Below, in pieces: positions 41,790 to 50,333 of a stretch of DNA of 64,000 nucleotides. The position numbers and the translations under genes are program-made. Origin of the DNA: Aminipila sp032051575 (GTDB lineage Bacteria; Bacillota; Clostridia; Peptostreptococcales; Anaerovoracaceae); the NCBI RefSeq assembly GCF_032051575.1, contig NZ_DAMBYD010000014.1:1-64000 (forward strand). The letters are read 5' to 3'. How positions within the stretch are numbered: the first letter of the stretch is position 1; the number at the start of each line of letters is the position of its first letter. The notes beneath the pieces are model-generated. The model was not told the DNA's origin, did no database searches, and saw only the letters and a program-made list of their open reading frames with translations.

Positions 41790-42557
41790 TTATGCTTCTT
41801 CAGCAGCAACTACTTCTTCAATTGAAGTTGGAGCAGCTTCTTCTTCTACTGCTACTACCCCTTCATCAAAGCTTTCGCCCTGATTTGCTTCAATGATAGC
41901 GTCTGCCATTCTTCCTGCGATTAGCTTTACAGCTCTGATTGCATCATCATTTGCAGGAATAATATAGTCAACGTCATCTGGATCGCAGTTAGTATCTACG
42001 ATACCGATGATTGGAATTCCAAGAATTCTTGCTTCTTTAACAGCAATTCTTTCTTTCTTAGGATCAACGATGAATAATGCACCTGGCATACCCTTCATTT
42101 CCTTAATACCACCTAAGAACTTTTCAAGCTTTTCTAATTCTAACTTCAGCTTACCAACTTCCTTCTTTGAAAGCTTTTCAAAAGTTCCATTAGATTCCAT
42201 ATCCTGAATTTCATATAATCTCTTGATTCTTCCAGCGATAGTCTTATTGTTTGTAAGCATACCACCTAGCCATCTTTCGTTTACAAAATACATACCGCAT
42301 CTCTTAGATTCATCAGCAATTGCAGCCTGTGCCTGCTTTTTAGTTCCTACGAAAAGAATTGGCTTTCCAGATGCTCCAACTTCCTTCATAAATTCATAAG
42401 CTTCATCAATCTTTCTTACTGTCTTCTGAAGGTCAATAATATAGATTCCATTTCTTTCTGTGAAAATATAAGGAGCCATCTTAGGGTTCCATCTTCTTGT
42501 CTGGTGTCCAAAATGTACACCTGCTTCTAGTAATTGTTTCATTGAAATTACTGCCAT
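41790..42557 (-). CDS. rpsB: 30S ribosomal protein S2
   Basis: A 255-residue uS2 protein: MAVISMKQLLEAGVHFGHQTRRWNPKM at the start, FVGTKKQAQAAIADE, MYFVNERWLGGMLTNNKTI, MPGALFIVDPKKERIAVKEA and GIVDTNCDPDDVDYIIPANDDAIRAVKL. The C-terminal tail is acidic. The ATG at 42557 follows AGGAGG. It opens the rpsB-tsf operon and has a long leader of about 110 nt after its promoter, with no fold I can identify. Confidence 0.98.
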   Translation of the reverse strand: MAVISMKQLLEAGVHFGHQTRRWNPKMAPYIFTERNGIYIIDLQKTVRKIDEAYEFMKEVGASGKPILFVGTKKQAQAAIADESKRCGMYFVNERWLGGMLTNNKTIAGRIKRLYEIQDMESNGTFEKLSKKEVGKLKLELEKLEKFLGGIKEMKGMPGALFIVDPKKERIAVKEARILGIPIIGIVDTNCDPDDVDYIIPANDDAIRAVKLIAGRMADAIIEANQGESFDEGVVAVEEEAAPTSIEEVVAAEEA

Positions 42558-42677
42558 TGTTTTTCCTCCTGGTTTTTCTTCCACCGCGATTTACCCTGAA
42601 AACAACCATTACGGCACCTGTGTTCAAGTCGTCCGGTGTGCAAAATAATAAAAATGTTATGGTTTTGTGCTTATTTT

Positions 42678-42706
42678 TATATACAACTAAGTGTTATCTT
42701 ACACAA
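42678..42706 (-). promoter_or_regulatory. promoter of rpsB-tsf
   Basis: TTGTGT (42701-42706) and TATATA (42678-42683) on the minus strand, 17 bp apart, about 120 bp before rpsB. Confidence 0.5.
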
Positions 42707-42715
42707 ATAACCATC

Positions 42716-42744
42716 AAATACTATACTACAAAAATATAGTATTT
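42716..42744. repeat. inverted repeat next to the LytTR-gene terminator
   Basis: AAATACTATA and TATAGTATTT (42716-42725 and 42735-42744) are perfect 10-bp arms around a 9-bp centre, directly adjoining the terminator and just upstream of the rpsB -35 box. It could be an operator. Confidence 0.5.
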
Positions 42745-42783
42745 GCAACAAAAAACTTTGCTAAATGTAAAGTTTTTTGTTGC
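42745..42783 (-). terminator. intrinsic terminator of the LytTR gene
   Basis: GCAACAAAAAACTTT and its complement (42745-42759 and 42769-42783) form a perfect 15-bp stem with a 9-nt loop. The T-rich tract is inside the right arm. Confidence 0.65.
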
Positions 42784-42833
42784 AGTTATTAACTATCACC
42801 CACTCTCCAAGTGAAAATATATTTTTAATATTT

Positions 42834-43169
42834 TTACGTTTCAGACTGTAGTGCGAACTCTAAAAATGCTTTTTTCGCACCATGAAAACTTTGCCTGCCT
42901 ATCCTTATATCATTTCCATCAGAAAAATATATTACCTGATCCCCCATTTTAGTAACTTTATCAAGATTAATTACATAGCTCTTATTACATTTGTAAAACT
43001 CCTCTGGTAAATGTTCTACATAATTTTGTATTTTTCCATATGTGCCGCAAACCTCAGAATTTAAATGAAATAAAACTTTACGCAGATTCTGTTCAACAAA
43101 AATAATTTCTTGAGGAAGTATCTTTCTAACTTCCCCCCTGAATTTAATAATAATGCAATTTTCCTTCAT
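42834..43169 (-). CDS. stand-alone LytTR DNA-binding regulator
   Basis: A 111-residue protein consisting only of a LytTR domain: EIIFVEQNLRKVLFHLNSE, YGKIQNYVEHLPEEFYKCNKSYVINLDKV and the C-terminal GNDIRIGRQSFHGAKKAFLEF. There is no receiver domain, so it is not a classical response regulator and must be controlled by its own level or by a partner. No LytTR membrane inhibitor gene is adjacent. It is flanked by terminators on both sides and so forms a single-gene unit. Targets are unknown; competence, adhesion or toxin genes are typical for the family. Confidence 0.88.
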   Translation of the reverse strand: MKENCIIIKFRGEVRKILPQEIIFVEQNLRKVLFHLNSEVCGTYGKIQNYVEHLPEEFYKCNKSYVINLDKVTKMGDQVIYFSDGNDIRIGRQSFHGAKKAFLEFALQSET

Positions 43170-43283
43170 AAACCATCCTCCATATAATGTAGAGAGTGGA
43201 TTAAATTAATACATCTTTAAGTTTAGATTATAAAATTGGGATAGTCATAAAAAATGTGGTTTCCGCCCTTTGCACTTCCTTTT

Positions 43284-43324
43284 TTATATAATAGAAAATA
43301 TCGATAGATTTTTCTATTATATAA
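43284..43324. other. hairpin element, copy 2 (conserved TATCGATAGA loop)
   Basis: Perfect 15-bp arms, TTATATAATAGAAAA and its complement (43284-43298 and 43310-43324), around TATCGATAGAT. It directly adjoins the T-tract of the rpoZ terminator. Compared with 34217-34248 the stem differs (TAGAAAA instead of TAGGAAA) with a matching change in the other arm. The rest of 43170-43283 shows a TATAAT for the LytTR gene and nothing else clear. Confidence 0.55.
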
Positions 43325-43328
43325 AAAA

Positions 43329-43350
43329 AAAGCGAGTAAATACTCGCTTT
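43329..43350 (-). terminator. intrinsic terminator of gmk-rpoZ
   Basis: AAAGCGAGTA and TACTCGCTTT form a 10-bp stem, followed by eight or more Ts on the minus strand. Confidence 0.9.
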
Positions 43351-43353
43351 AAA

Positions 43354-43548
43354 TTAATAGTTCCTTGTATAAGTAATTAAATCTTCTGCAATTTCGTTTG
43401 CTGCAATTGATACAGGCTTTTCAGTAGAAGCTTCCGTAAGTTTGGGTTTACCGTCAATAATATCTCTGGCCCTCTTCGCTGCTAATATCACAAGTGTGTA
43501 TCTGCTGTCTGCCTTTTTCCTAATTTCATTAATTGATGGATATAACAT
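43354..43548 (-). CDS. rpoZ: RNA polymerase omega subunit
   Basis: A 64-residue omega subunit that clamps the beta-prime C-terminus. The family core YTLVILAAKRARDIIDGKP is visible near residues 17-35, preceded by MLYPSINEIRKKADSR. It is a little shorter than most. It starts on the base following the gmk stop codon, so the two are coupled; gmk-rpoZ is the standard order in Firmicutes. Confidence 0.95.
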   Translation of the reverse strand: MLYPSINEIRKKADSRYTLVILAAKRARDIIDGKPKLTEASTEKPVSIAANEIAEDLITYTRNY

Positions 43549-44157
43549 TTATATCTCCTCCTCGTACTTCTTTATCAAATGATATATACTTTCGGAAACT
43601 CTAGAATGTTCAGCCGTTACAATAGCCCTAAGTCTTTCTACTGCTTCTGAAAGTTCTCCATTAATAACACAATAATCATATTTATCTATGTAGGAAACTT
43701 CCTTTAAGGTTTCCCCCAATCTCATATTTATAGCGTCCTCTGTTTCGGAACCTCTTCCCGTAATTCTTTTGCGAAGTTCTGTCATAGATGGCGGTAAAAT
43801 AAAGATAAATACTCCTTTTGGATATGCTTGCTTTACTTTCATTGCTCCCTGAATATCAATCTCAAGCACAACATCTTTACCTTCATTAAGTTTCTGCATA
43901 ACCATTTCTTTTGGAGTGCCATAATAATTGCCGTAAACTTCAGCATACTCTAGCAGACCATCTTTATCAATAGTCCTAAGAAATTCCTCCTTAGAAACAA
44001 AATAGTAATTCACACCATTTTCTTCAAAAGATCTTGGATTTCTTGTGGTCATGGACACAGACAACTCAATATTTGTGTCTTCTACTAGTCTCTGACATAT
44101 CGTTCCTTTTCCTGCTCCAGATGGCCCGGAAACAACAAATAATTGTCCTTTATCCAT
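43549..44157 (-). CDS. gmk: guanylate kinase
   Basis: Phosphorylates GMP to GDP. The 202 residues have the P-loop VVSGPSGAGKGTICQRL near 8-23, the GMP-binding MTTRNPRSFEENGVNYYFVSKEEF, and VLEIDIQGAMKVKQAYPKGVFIFILPPS, all typical. In many Firmicutes a remA/DUF370 gene lies between yicC and gmk; here the 79-bp gap holds no gene. rpoZ follows directly. Confidence 0.97.
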   Translation of the reverse strand: MDKGQLFVVSGPSGAGKGTICQRLVEDTNIELSVSMTTRNPRSFEENGVNYYFVSKEEFLRTIDKDGLLEYAEVYGNYYGTPKEMVMQKLNEGKDVVLEIDIQGAMKVKQAYPKGVFIFILPPSMTELRKRITGRGSETEDAINMRLGETLKEVSYIDKYDYCVINGELSEAVERLRAIVTAEHSRVSESIYHLIKKYEEEI

Positions 44158-44236
44158 TTAGCTTCCTTCCTTAACATTTATATTAGAATAAATATTGTAA
44201 CACATACAACCTATATTTTCAACAATAATTAAATAA

Positions 44237-45121
44237 TTACTCTATATTTTGTACTTGCTCCCTGATTTTTTCTATTTCACTCTTTATTTCTAACATCATG
44301 TTGGTAATTTCAATATCATTAGCCTTAGAACCAATAGTATTGGCTTCTCTATTCATTTCCTGTACAAGGAAATCTAATTTTTTACCATCTGGCTGATTAC
44401 TTTTTGTTATAATAGTAGATAGCTGAATCGTATGGCTGTCTAATCTTACCAGTTCCTCTGTAATGCTGCACTTATCTGCAAATATAGCAGCCTCAACTAA
44501 GATTCTGTCTTCTGGAATTGTTACATTGTTTCCAATTAGTTCCTTAATTCTTTCTCTAAGTTTCTCTGTATATGCTACTGTTACTTTAGGAGAGCGTTCT
44601 TCAATTTTCTCCACCAAATCCCTGATAAGACCGCCCCTCATGATTAAATCTTCTGCAAGCTTTGTTCCTTCAACAATACGCATTTCATCTAACTTCTGCG
44701 CTGCCGCCTTTACTGGAACTAAGAGACTTCTGCAAATTTCTTCTTCATCCTCCACATCAGGAATCGCCTTCATTACGTCTGGTAATGTTGCCAGAAACTG
44801 CAGGGTAATATCACCGCTTACATTAAATTCTGACTGTAGTGCTTTTAAATTGTCATAATACTGTCTAGCAACCATATTATTCAACTTTACAGTAGTATCA
44901 TCTTCTGTAATATTTTCAACAATAATGGATACGTCGATTTTTCCACGTCTGGCAATATTTTTTACTGTATTCTTAACTTTATCCTCTGCAAAGGAATAAC
45001 GTCTTGGCATCTTTATATTTATATCACCATATCTATGATTTACAGATTTTATTTCTACAATTATGTTCCTTTTTCCATCACTATATTCACTTCTGCCGAA
45101 GCCTGTCATACTTTTAATCAT
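44237..45121 (-). CDS. yicC: YicC family endoribonuclease
   Basis: A 294-residue YicC/YloC protein. The diagnostic N-terminus MIKSMTGFGRSEY, IVEIKSVNHRYGDINIKMPRRYSFAED, and the C-terminal DUF1732 region KKLDFLVQEMNREANTIGSKAND are intact. YicC in other bacteria is an RNase that helps degrade regulatory RNAs; the same is inferred here. The start at 45121 has GAGGAG upstream; the longer frame adds 11 residues spanning that site. It is divergent from rqcH. Confidence 0.94.
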   Translation of the reverse strand: MIKSMTGFGRSEYSDGKRNIIVEIKSVNHRYGDINIKMPRRYSFAEDKVKNTVKNIARRGKIDVSIIVENITEDDTTVKLNNMVARQYYDNLKALQSEFNVSGDITLQFLATLPDVMKAIPDVEDEEEICRSLLVPVKAAAQKLDEMRIVEGTKLAEDLIMRGGLIRDLVEKIEERSPKVTVAYTEKLRERIKELIGNNVTIPEDRILVEAAIFADKCSITEELVRLDSHTIQLSTIITKSNQPDGKKLDFLVQEMNREANTIGSKANDIEITNMMLEIKSEIEKIREQVQNIE

Positions 45122-45278
45122 GGGTATTTTTCTCCTCAGTTGATTTATCCACATGTATACTTTATACTATATTAATAAACTAGCTAATACTATAAATTGT
45201 CTACTTAAATTAATTATACAATAAAAAAGACTTTATTGCTAAACAATATTTACAAAATTGAAAAATGAGGTACAAATA

Positions 45279-47018
45279 ATGGCTTTTGACGGCATAGCAG
45301 TCCATGCGATAACGCAGGAATTAAATAAAAAACTTTCTGGGGGTAAACTGGAAAAAGTATACCAGCCGGAAAATGATGAATTAGTTTTTCATATACACTC
45401 TAAAGAAGGAAATTTTAAATTATATCTTTCCTGTAACAGCAGCAATGCTAGAATAAATCTGATTACAGAGTCTGTTCCTAACCCTCCGGCTCCAATGACC
45501 TTCTGCATGCTTTTGCGAAAGCACATTCAAGGTGGACGCATTACAGGTATTACGCAGAAGGAATGTGAGAGAATAGTTGAAATACCTTTTGAAACGGTTA
45601 ATGAACTTGGTTTCAGCGTAAGTAAGAAACTTATTATAGAAATCATGGGTAAACACAGTAACATAATCTTAGTGGATTTAGAAAGCAATAAGATTATTGA
45701 TAGTATCAAAAGAATATCTATTGATGTAAATAGAATCAGACAAATATTGCCAGGTAAAATATATGAATACCCACCTACACAAGATAAAATTCCTTTTAAT
45801 AAAATAACTTTGGAGGAAATAGAAAAAATCTGTACTTGTACACCAGACAAACTTCCAAAAGCATTACTTAACGGAATACAAGGCATCAGTCCTATTATGG
45901 CAGAACAGCTTACACATGGCTTGGAAATTTCATCAGAGATTCCTTACAATATGGAAGAAGCTAAACAAACAGCACGGATTGTATATAACAATTTATGTAA
46001 ACTTTTATGTGATTTGGAACAGGAGGATTTATGCCCCAAAGTTTATATTGGCAGCGACGGTGCTCCTATTGATTTTCATGCAATCCCAATTTTGTCTTTG
46101 GAAGGGATTTATGAGGCTAAAGAGTTTGCTGGACTATCTGGCGCCATTGAATTTTTTTACTCCCATAGAGCCTCCTCCAATCGAATCAAGCAGAAAAGTA
46201 CTGATTTAGAGAAGGCTGTAAAAAACAATCTGGATAAGCTTTATTTAAAAAAGCAACGTCTTTCTGAAGATGTATTAAAAGCTGAGAATTCTGAGGAATA
46301 TAGATTATTCGGTGAATTGTTAACTGCTAACCTGCATATGTTCAATACTGGAGATAGCAAAGTTACCGTATTGAATTATTATGATGGTAATGAAATTACC
46401 ATTCCCTTAGATAAAAAAATTGCACCGTCTAAAAATGCACAACATTATTTTAAAAAATATGGAAAATCCAAAACAGCGATTAAAGAAAAAGCCATTCAGC
46501 TTGAGGAAACAAATGAAGATATTACTTATTTAGAATCGATTGCTGTATTTGTTGAAAATGCTGAAGCAGTTGATGAAATAGAAGAAATCAGAAATGAGCT
46601 TGTGGAGGCCGGGTATTTAAAAAAACGTAAAGTATATGGAAAACCTGCAAAAACCAAGCCTGCACCGCATCCATATACCACATCTGATGGGTTTAGACTT
46701 CTTGTCGGTAGAAATAACAAGGAAAATGATCATTTAACCTTTAAAATGGCTTCTTCTAAAGATGTCTGGTTTCATACAAAAGACATTCCTGGATCTCATG
46801 TAATCCTTTTTACAGATGGCAAGGAAATAACAGAAACAAGTATTTTTGAAGCAGCAGCTATTGCTGCTTACCATAGCAAAGGCAAGGATTCAGAAAATGT
46901 TCCAGTAGATTATGTACAAGTTAAATATGTAAAAAAACCTGCAGGCGCAAAACCTGGTATGGTCATTTTCACTAACAACAGAACGGTTTATGTGAACCCT
47001 GCTATTCCTTTAAAATAA
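45279..47018 (+). CDS. rqcH: Rqc2/RqcH ribosome-quality-control NFACT protein
   Basis: Binds 50S subunits with a stalled nascent chain and recruits tRNA-Ala to add C-terminal alanine tails. About 579 residues. The N-terminal NFACT-N domain starts AFDGIAVHAITQEL and has KLEKVYQPENDELVFHI, SNARINLI, PPAPMTFCMLLRKHIQGG. Helix-hairpin-helix and coiled-coil regions follow (about 170-430), and the NFACT-R domain has TSDGFRLLVGRNNKENDHLTFKMASSKDVWFHTKDIPGSHVIL. The ATG at 45279 has GAGGT upstream; the longer frame would begin with TTG. Single plus-strand gene among minus-strand neighbours. The family was formerly annotated as fibronectin-binding protein. Confidence 0.95.
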   Translation: MAFDGIAVHAITQELNKKLSGGKLEKVYQPENDELVFHIHSKEGNFKLYLSCNSSNARINLITESVPNPPAPMTFCMLLRKHIQGGRITGITQKECERIVEIPFETVNELGFSVSKKLIIEIMGKHSNIILVDLESNKIIDSIKRISIDVNRIRQILPGKIYEYPPTQDKIPFNKITLEEIEKICTCTPDKLPKALLNGIQGISPIMAEQLTHGLEISSEIPYNMEEAKQTARIVYNNLCKLLCDLEQEDLCPKVYIGSDGAPIDFHAIPILSLEGIYEAKEFAGLSGAIEFFYSHRASSNRIKQKSTDLEKAVKNNLDKLYLKKQRLSEDVLKAENSEEYRLFGELLTANLHMFNTGDSKVTVLNYYDGNEITIPLDKKIAPSKNAQHYFKKYGKSKTAIKEKAIQLEETNEDITYLESIAVFVENAEAVDEIEEIRNELVEAGYLKKRKVYGKPAKTKPAPHPYTTSDGFRLLVGRNNKENDHLTFKMASSKDVWFHTKDIPGSHVILFTDGKEITETSIFEAAAIAAYHSKGKDSENVPVDYVQVKYVKKPAGAKPGMVIFTNNRTVYVNPAIPLK

Positions 47019-47047
47019 AAATAACTTATTTCTATAAAAGCAGAAGT

Positions 47048-47076
47048 AAAGGAAAGATTTTTTCATTCTTTCCTTT
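47048..47076. terminator. hairpin between rqcH and the GGCT-like gene
   Basis: AAAGGAAAGA and TCTTTCCTTT form a perfect 10-bp stem with a T-rich 9-nt loop between two convergent genes. The tails are not T-rich, so it may be a weak bidirectional terminator. Confidence 0.5.
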
Positions 47077-47093
47077 GCTAAATATATATCCTT

Positions 47094-47564
47094 TTATACA
47101 ATTCTTTTTATGGCCAGCTCTTTATATACATCCTGAACCGCATTAAAAAGCCCATCCTTTATAATTCCATACTCTTCATACCCCTGTACCATAGTTTCAA
47201 TGTAGGATAATCTCGGTTTAGCAGAGAATTCACAATACTTATCTGCTATAACATAAACCGCTGCATCTATAGTTTTGCTCTTAAACTTGACTTGTACTTG
47301 AATTTTTATATATTTTCTTGACATACTTGCAGATTTCTCCAATACACTACCCCAAGTTTCATTAAGCTCCCAAAGAACTACTGGTATCTTCTGACCTTCA
47401 CATTTTTCTATATTGGCGACACCTCTGCGTCTGCCTCTAAAGGTAAGTTTATAATTTTCTAATTCTCCAACTCCTAGTACTTTTGCAAAAGGGCAACTTT
47501 TAGCCATACGGTGAATGTTCATATTACTTCCGTAAGCAACATAAATTTTGTTTTTTCTCTCCAT
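47094..47564 (-). CDS. gamma-glutamylcyclotransferase-fold protein
   Basis: A 156-residue GGCT/AIG2-like protein. The nucleotide-loop-like signature KIYVAYGSNMNIHRM near residues 6-20 is diagnostic. GRRRGVANIEKCEGQKIPVVLWEL gives the barrel strands, and the tail helix includes PRLSYIETMVQGYEEYGI. The catalytic Glu normally found in the LDxxEG segment has only a loose counterpart in GSVLEKSASMS, so gamma-glutamyl cyclotransferase activity is uncertain. The start at 47564 follows AAAGGA by 9 nt. It is a single-gene unit with no informative neighbours. Confidence 0.78.
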   Translation of the reverse strand: MERKNKIYVAYGSNMNIHRMAKSCPFAKVLGVGELENYKLTFRGRRRGVANIEKCEGQKIPVVLWELNETWGSVLEKSASMSRKYIKIQVQVKFKSKTIDAAVYVIADKYCEFSAKPRLSYIETMVQGYEEYGIIKDGLFNAVQDVYKELAIKRIV

Positions 47565-47729
47565 AAAACTACATCCTTTCCATTTGCTATACAACAACGC
47601 TTTCTTAGTGATATTTTTTAATTATTCTGAATATTCTGTTTATAATATAATACCACGTTTGTTTATAGGGTCATACTTGTTTTATTCGTCAATTTTCGAG
47701 TTATTTCGTTCTGTTTTGACAAATAAAGA

Positions 47730-47760
47730 GCGGCTCTGTTACATCCTTAACCAGAGCCAC
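47730..47760 (-). terminator. terminator of the secreted CHAP-like gene
   Basis: GCGGCTCTG and CAGAGCCAC (47730-47738 and 47752-47760) form a 9-bp stem with one wobble pair and a T-rich tail on the minus strand. The rest of 47565-47781 has an AT-rich promoter-like stretch without clear boxes. Confidence 0.65.
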
Positions 47761-47781
47761 TCAATAAAACTTCCTTTTTAT

Positions 47782-48831
47782 TTACATTTCATATGTAATA
47801 GCAACTGCCTGTATGGTATCAAACCATTCAACCTTACCCCCTAAATTCTCTGTAATGTATCGAATTGGAAGCATTGTCCTCTCATTAATTATCATTGGAG
47901 CAACGTCCATTTTCACATCTTTTCCATTCACTTTCATAGTAGTACTGTCAATTGTCATTTCCATATTTGTATTTTTATATTTTAGACTTACTGTCCTTGT
48001 ATCATTGTTCCAACCTACAGAACCTCCCATTGTTTCAACAATTGCCCTAATTGGAAGAACCGCTCTCTCATTAATTATTACAGGCGCAGTCCCTAGGGAA
48101 TCAATATTTTGATATATGCCGTTTGCAGTCATTACAGGATTATTTATTTGTATAATAATTTTTCCGTAATCAGTTCTGACTGTTTCTCCCCGGCTTGGCT
48201 GCTGCACAACTCCTTCAGCTTCCCCATCTTTTGTATCAGTATCTTGGCTTGAACCTGCCTTTTGACCAGGTGCTGGTCCAAAAATCTTGTCCACTTTATA
48301 ATTCGAGTCTTTAAACAAGTTATATACACTGTCATCTATTTGATACAGCCAGTAATTCTGGGTACCGTCTCCCCATTCTTTAACACCTTCCCAAGTATAA
48401 GTACACTTTCGTTCTTTCTTGTTATACAACCAGTCAAATCCAGTTACTGTATCCTCATCAAAACTTGTTATTATCATAGAATGTTTACCATCTACTCTAA
48501 GCATATCTCCTGGCCTTGCATAATTGTTTATGTATTCTCCTAGTTTTTCATAATCATTGCTGACTTCAGTCCTGCTGCATTTACTGCTGTATACATCATA
48601 TCCAAACACATTCCGCCATACATAATTTGTAAAAGCATGGCACTGAATTGCTCTGCCATTATCATAATTATTCAAAGTATCTGTTCCGAGATATGGTTCA
48701 ACATATTCATCTATTCTTTCTACGATGTTTTCAGCTGCGCTCTGGTCATATGCTGCTCCTGCATATGCATTTATGCAGGCAGTGGTCCAAAATAAAGCTA
48801 TAGTTAACATTAATATAAAATTACGTTTCAT
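47782..48831 (-). CDS. secreted CHAP-like protein with copper-amine-oxidase N-terminal domains
   Basis: A 349-residue exported protein. Residues 1-25 are a signal peptide (KRNFILMLTIALFW, then AYAGA). Residues about 30-170 look like an NlpC/P60 or CHAP-type papain fold: Cys64 in IQCHAFTNYVWRNVFGYDVY, His117 in GKHSMIITSFD, and D133 in GFDWLY. A Ser/Asp/Gly linker follows. The last 125 residues are a copper-amine-oxidase N-like domain made of two similar repeats (PVIINERAVLPIRAIVETMGGSVGWN and PMIINERTMLPIRYITENLGGKVEWF), thought to aid cell-surface attachment in clostridia. A cell-wall hydrolase or amidase role is inferred; substrate and activity are unproven. Confidence 0.75.
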   Translation of the reverse strand: MKRNFILMLTIALFWTTACINAYAGAAYDQSAAENIVERIDEYVEPYLGTDTLNNYDNGRAIQCHAFTNYVWRNVFGYDVYSSKCSRTEVSNDYEKLGEYINNYARPGDMLRVDGKHSMIITSFDEDTVTGFDWLYNKKERKCTYTWEGVKEWGDGTQNYWLYQIDDSVYNLFKDSNYKVDKIFGPAPGQKAGSSQDTDTKDGEAEGVVQQPSRGETVRTDYGKIIIQINNPVMTANGIYQNIDSLGTAPVIINERAVLPIRAIVETMGGSVGWNNDTRTVSLKYKNTNMEMTIDSTTMKVNGKDVKMDVAPMIINERTMLPIRYITENLGGKVEWFDTIQAVAITYEM

Positions 48832-48852
48832 AAGTTCTTTTTCTCCTAAAAA

Positions 48853-50046
48853 TTATATCATTACTTTATCTAATATCCCTGTAAGCTTTGCCAATATCAC
48901 ACCATAATTGGTAATAGGTACCCCTTGTGCTTTGGCACTTTCAATCCTAGACATCATATATCTTCGATTGAACATACAAGCCCCACAGTGTACTATTAAA
49001 TCATATTGCGATAAATCCTTTGGAAAATCGATGCCTGCCACGACTTCAACAGAAAGTTTCTCACCAAAACGCTGTTTTAACATCCTAGGTATTTTAACCC
49101 TGCCAATATCTTCTGCTAAAGGAGCATGCGTACACGCTTCTGCAATTAAAACCTTAGAATTTCCATTCAGATGATCTACTGCCTGTGCTCCTTCCTGAAA
49201 GGCCTCTATATCGCCCTTATAAGCTGCAAACAGCACTGAAAATGATGTCAGCAAACTCTCCTCAGGTTTTTTCTCTTGTACGATAGCAAAGCATTGTGAA
49301 TCTGTAATAATCAATTTCGGTGGATTCTTCAATGCGTTTAGTGCTGAATCTAACTTATCCGCTGTTGTGCAAATGGGAATACAGCTGTTATCCAGCAAAT
49401 CCCTGATTGTCTGCACCTGAGGAAGTATCAAACGACCTTTCGGTGCCTGTATATCTTGTGGCATTACCAGCAGAACAACATCTCCTTCTTTTGCAAATTC
49501 CCCCGTAATACTCTTCATTTCATAATCTTCAGGAATATTCCGAACTAAAGCATTTCTGACTCTGTCCATTCCATATTTATCGACTGCACTAACAATTTCT
49601 GGCATTATATCAAAATTCTTCTGTACCGCTTCTTTTATCTCTTCAATGTTTTCCAATACATCTGATTTATTAATTATCCCTATGACAGGGACATTCTGCT
49701 TCTTTAAATCCTTATACCAGAGTTTTTCTTTCTCTAAATCTGTATCTGTAAATAGCAAAATGGCTATATCTGTTTTTTTTACAGCCTCTTTAGTTTTCTC
49801 AACTCTAAGTTTTCCCAATTCTCCTTCATCATCAAATCCTGCTGTATCTATAAAAACTACAGGACCTATAGGATGAAGCTCCATCGATTTAAAAACTGGA
49901 TCTGCCGTAGTTCCTGCGTAAGGTGAAACAATGGCTATTTCCTGCCCGGTCAACGCATTAATTAATGACGATTTACCACTATTTCTCTTTCCAAACAACC
50001 CAATGTGTAATCGATTTGCCCTTGGCGTATCATTTAAACTCATCAT
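48853..50046 (-). CDS. hydF: [FeFe]-hydrogenase H-cluster maturation GTPase HydF
   Basis: Scaffold GTPase on which the 2Fe subcluster of [FeFe]-hydrogenase is assembled and delivered. About 397 residues. The G domain has the P-loop LFGKRNSGKSSLINALTG (about 17-34), IDTAGFDDEGELG and INKSD. The C-terminal iron-sulfur site follows the family pattern CxH...HCxxC: C305-x-H307 (EACTHAPL) and HCGAC with C354 and C357. ATG at 50046 or the adjacent ATG at 50043 follows GGAGGTG; the longer frame would need TTG. hydE and hydG are not in the window. A good promoter precedes it. The gene implies an anaerobic hydrogen-metabolising host. Confidence 0.96.
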   Translation of the reverse strand: MMSLNDTPRANRLHIGLFGKRNSGKSSLINALTGQEIAIVSPYAGTTADPVFKSMELHPIGPVVFIDTAGFDDEGELGKLRVEKTKEAVKKTDIAILLFTDTDLEKEKLWYKDLKKQNVPVIGIINKSDVLENIEEIKEAVQKNFDIMPEIVSAVDKYGMDRVRNALVRNIPEDYEMKSITGEFAKEGDVVLLVMPQDIQAPKGRLILPQVQTIRDLLDNSCIPICTTADKLDSALNALKNPPKLIITDSQCFAIVQEKKPEESLLTSFSVLFAAYKGDIEAFQEGAQAVDHLNGNSKVLIAEACTHAPLAEDIGRVKIPRMLKQRFGEKLSVEVVAGIDFPKDLSQYDLIVHCGACMFNRRYMMSRIESAKAQGVPITNYGVILAKLTGILDKVMI

Positions 50047-50082
50047 TTTCACCTCCAATTAATTAAATATCTATAGAATTTA

Positions 50083-50111
50083 ATAATACACAATTTCTTA
50101 TATTAAATCAA
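50083..50111 (-). promoter_or_regulatory. promoter of hydF
   Basis: TTGATT (50106-50111) and TATTAT (50083-50088) on the minus strand, 17 bp apart, about 35 bp before the start codon. Confidence 0.55.
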
Positions 50112-50226
50112 GTTGTGACAAAATTTAATTAATAAGGCCATCTTTAGATAATAATTTGCAAGCTTGTGACCAAAATATTACATATTTAGTATTATTTATT
50201 ACATTTATCTATTTTTTTCTTGTTAT

Positions 50227-50256
50227 TTGAACGCAAATTTAGTACACTGATATTGT
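50227..50256 (+). promoter_or_regulatory. candidate promoter of the Gin-like gene
   Basis: TTGAAC (50227-50232) and TATTGT (50251-50256) with an 18-bp spacer and a TGA extension before the -10. It lies about 75 bp before the start codon. Confidence 0.4.
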
Positions 50257-50333
50257 AAATAAGGCAATTATCAATATTGAATTATCCAGTTTAAGGGTAC
50301 GGAAATTTTTATAAGAGAGGATGATTAGAGGTT

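Noticed and set aside
44158..44236. Missing remA-like gene between yicC and gmk
   Set aside because: The 79-bp gap is too short for any such gene and contains only AT-rich sequence.
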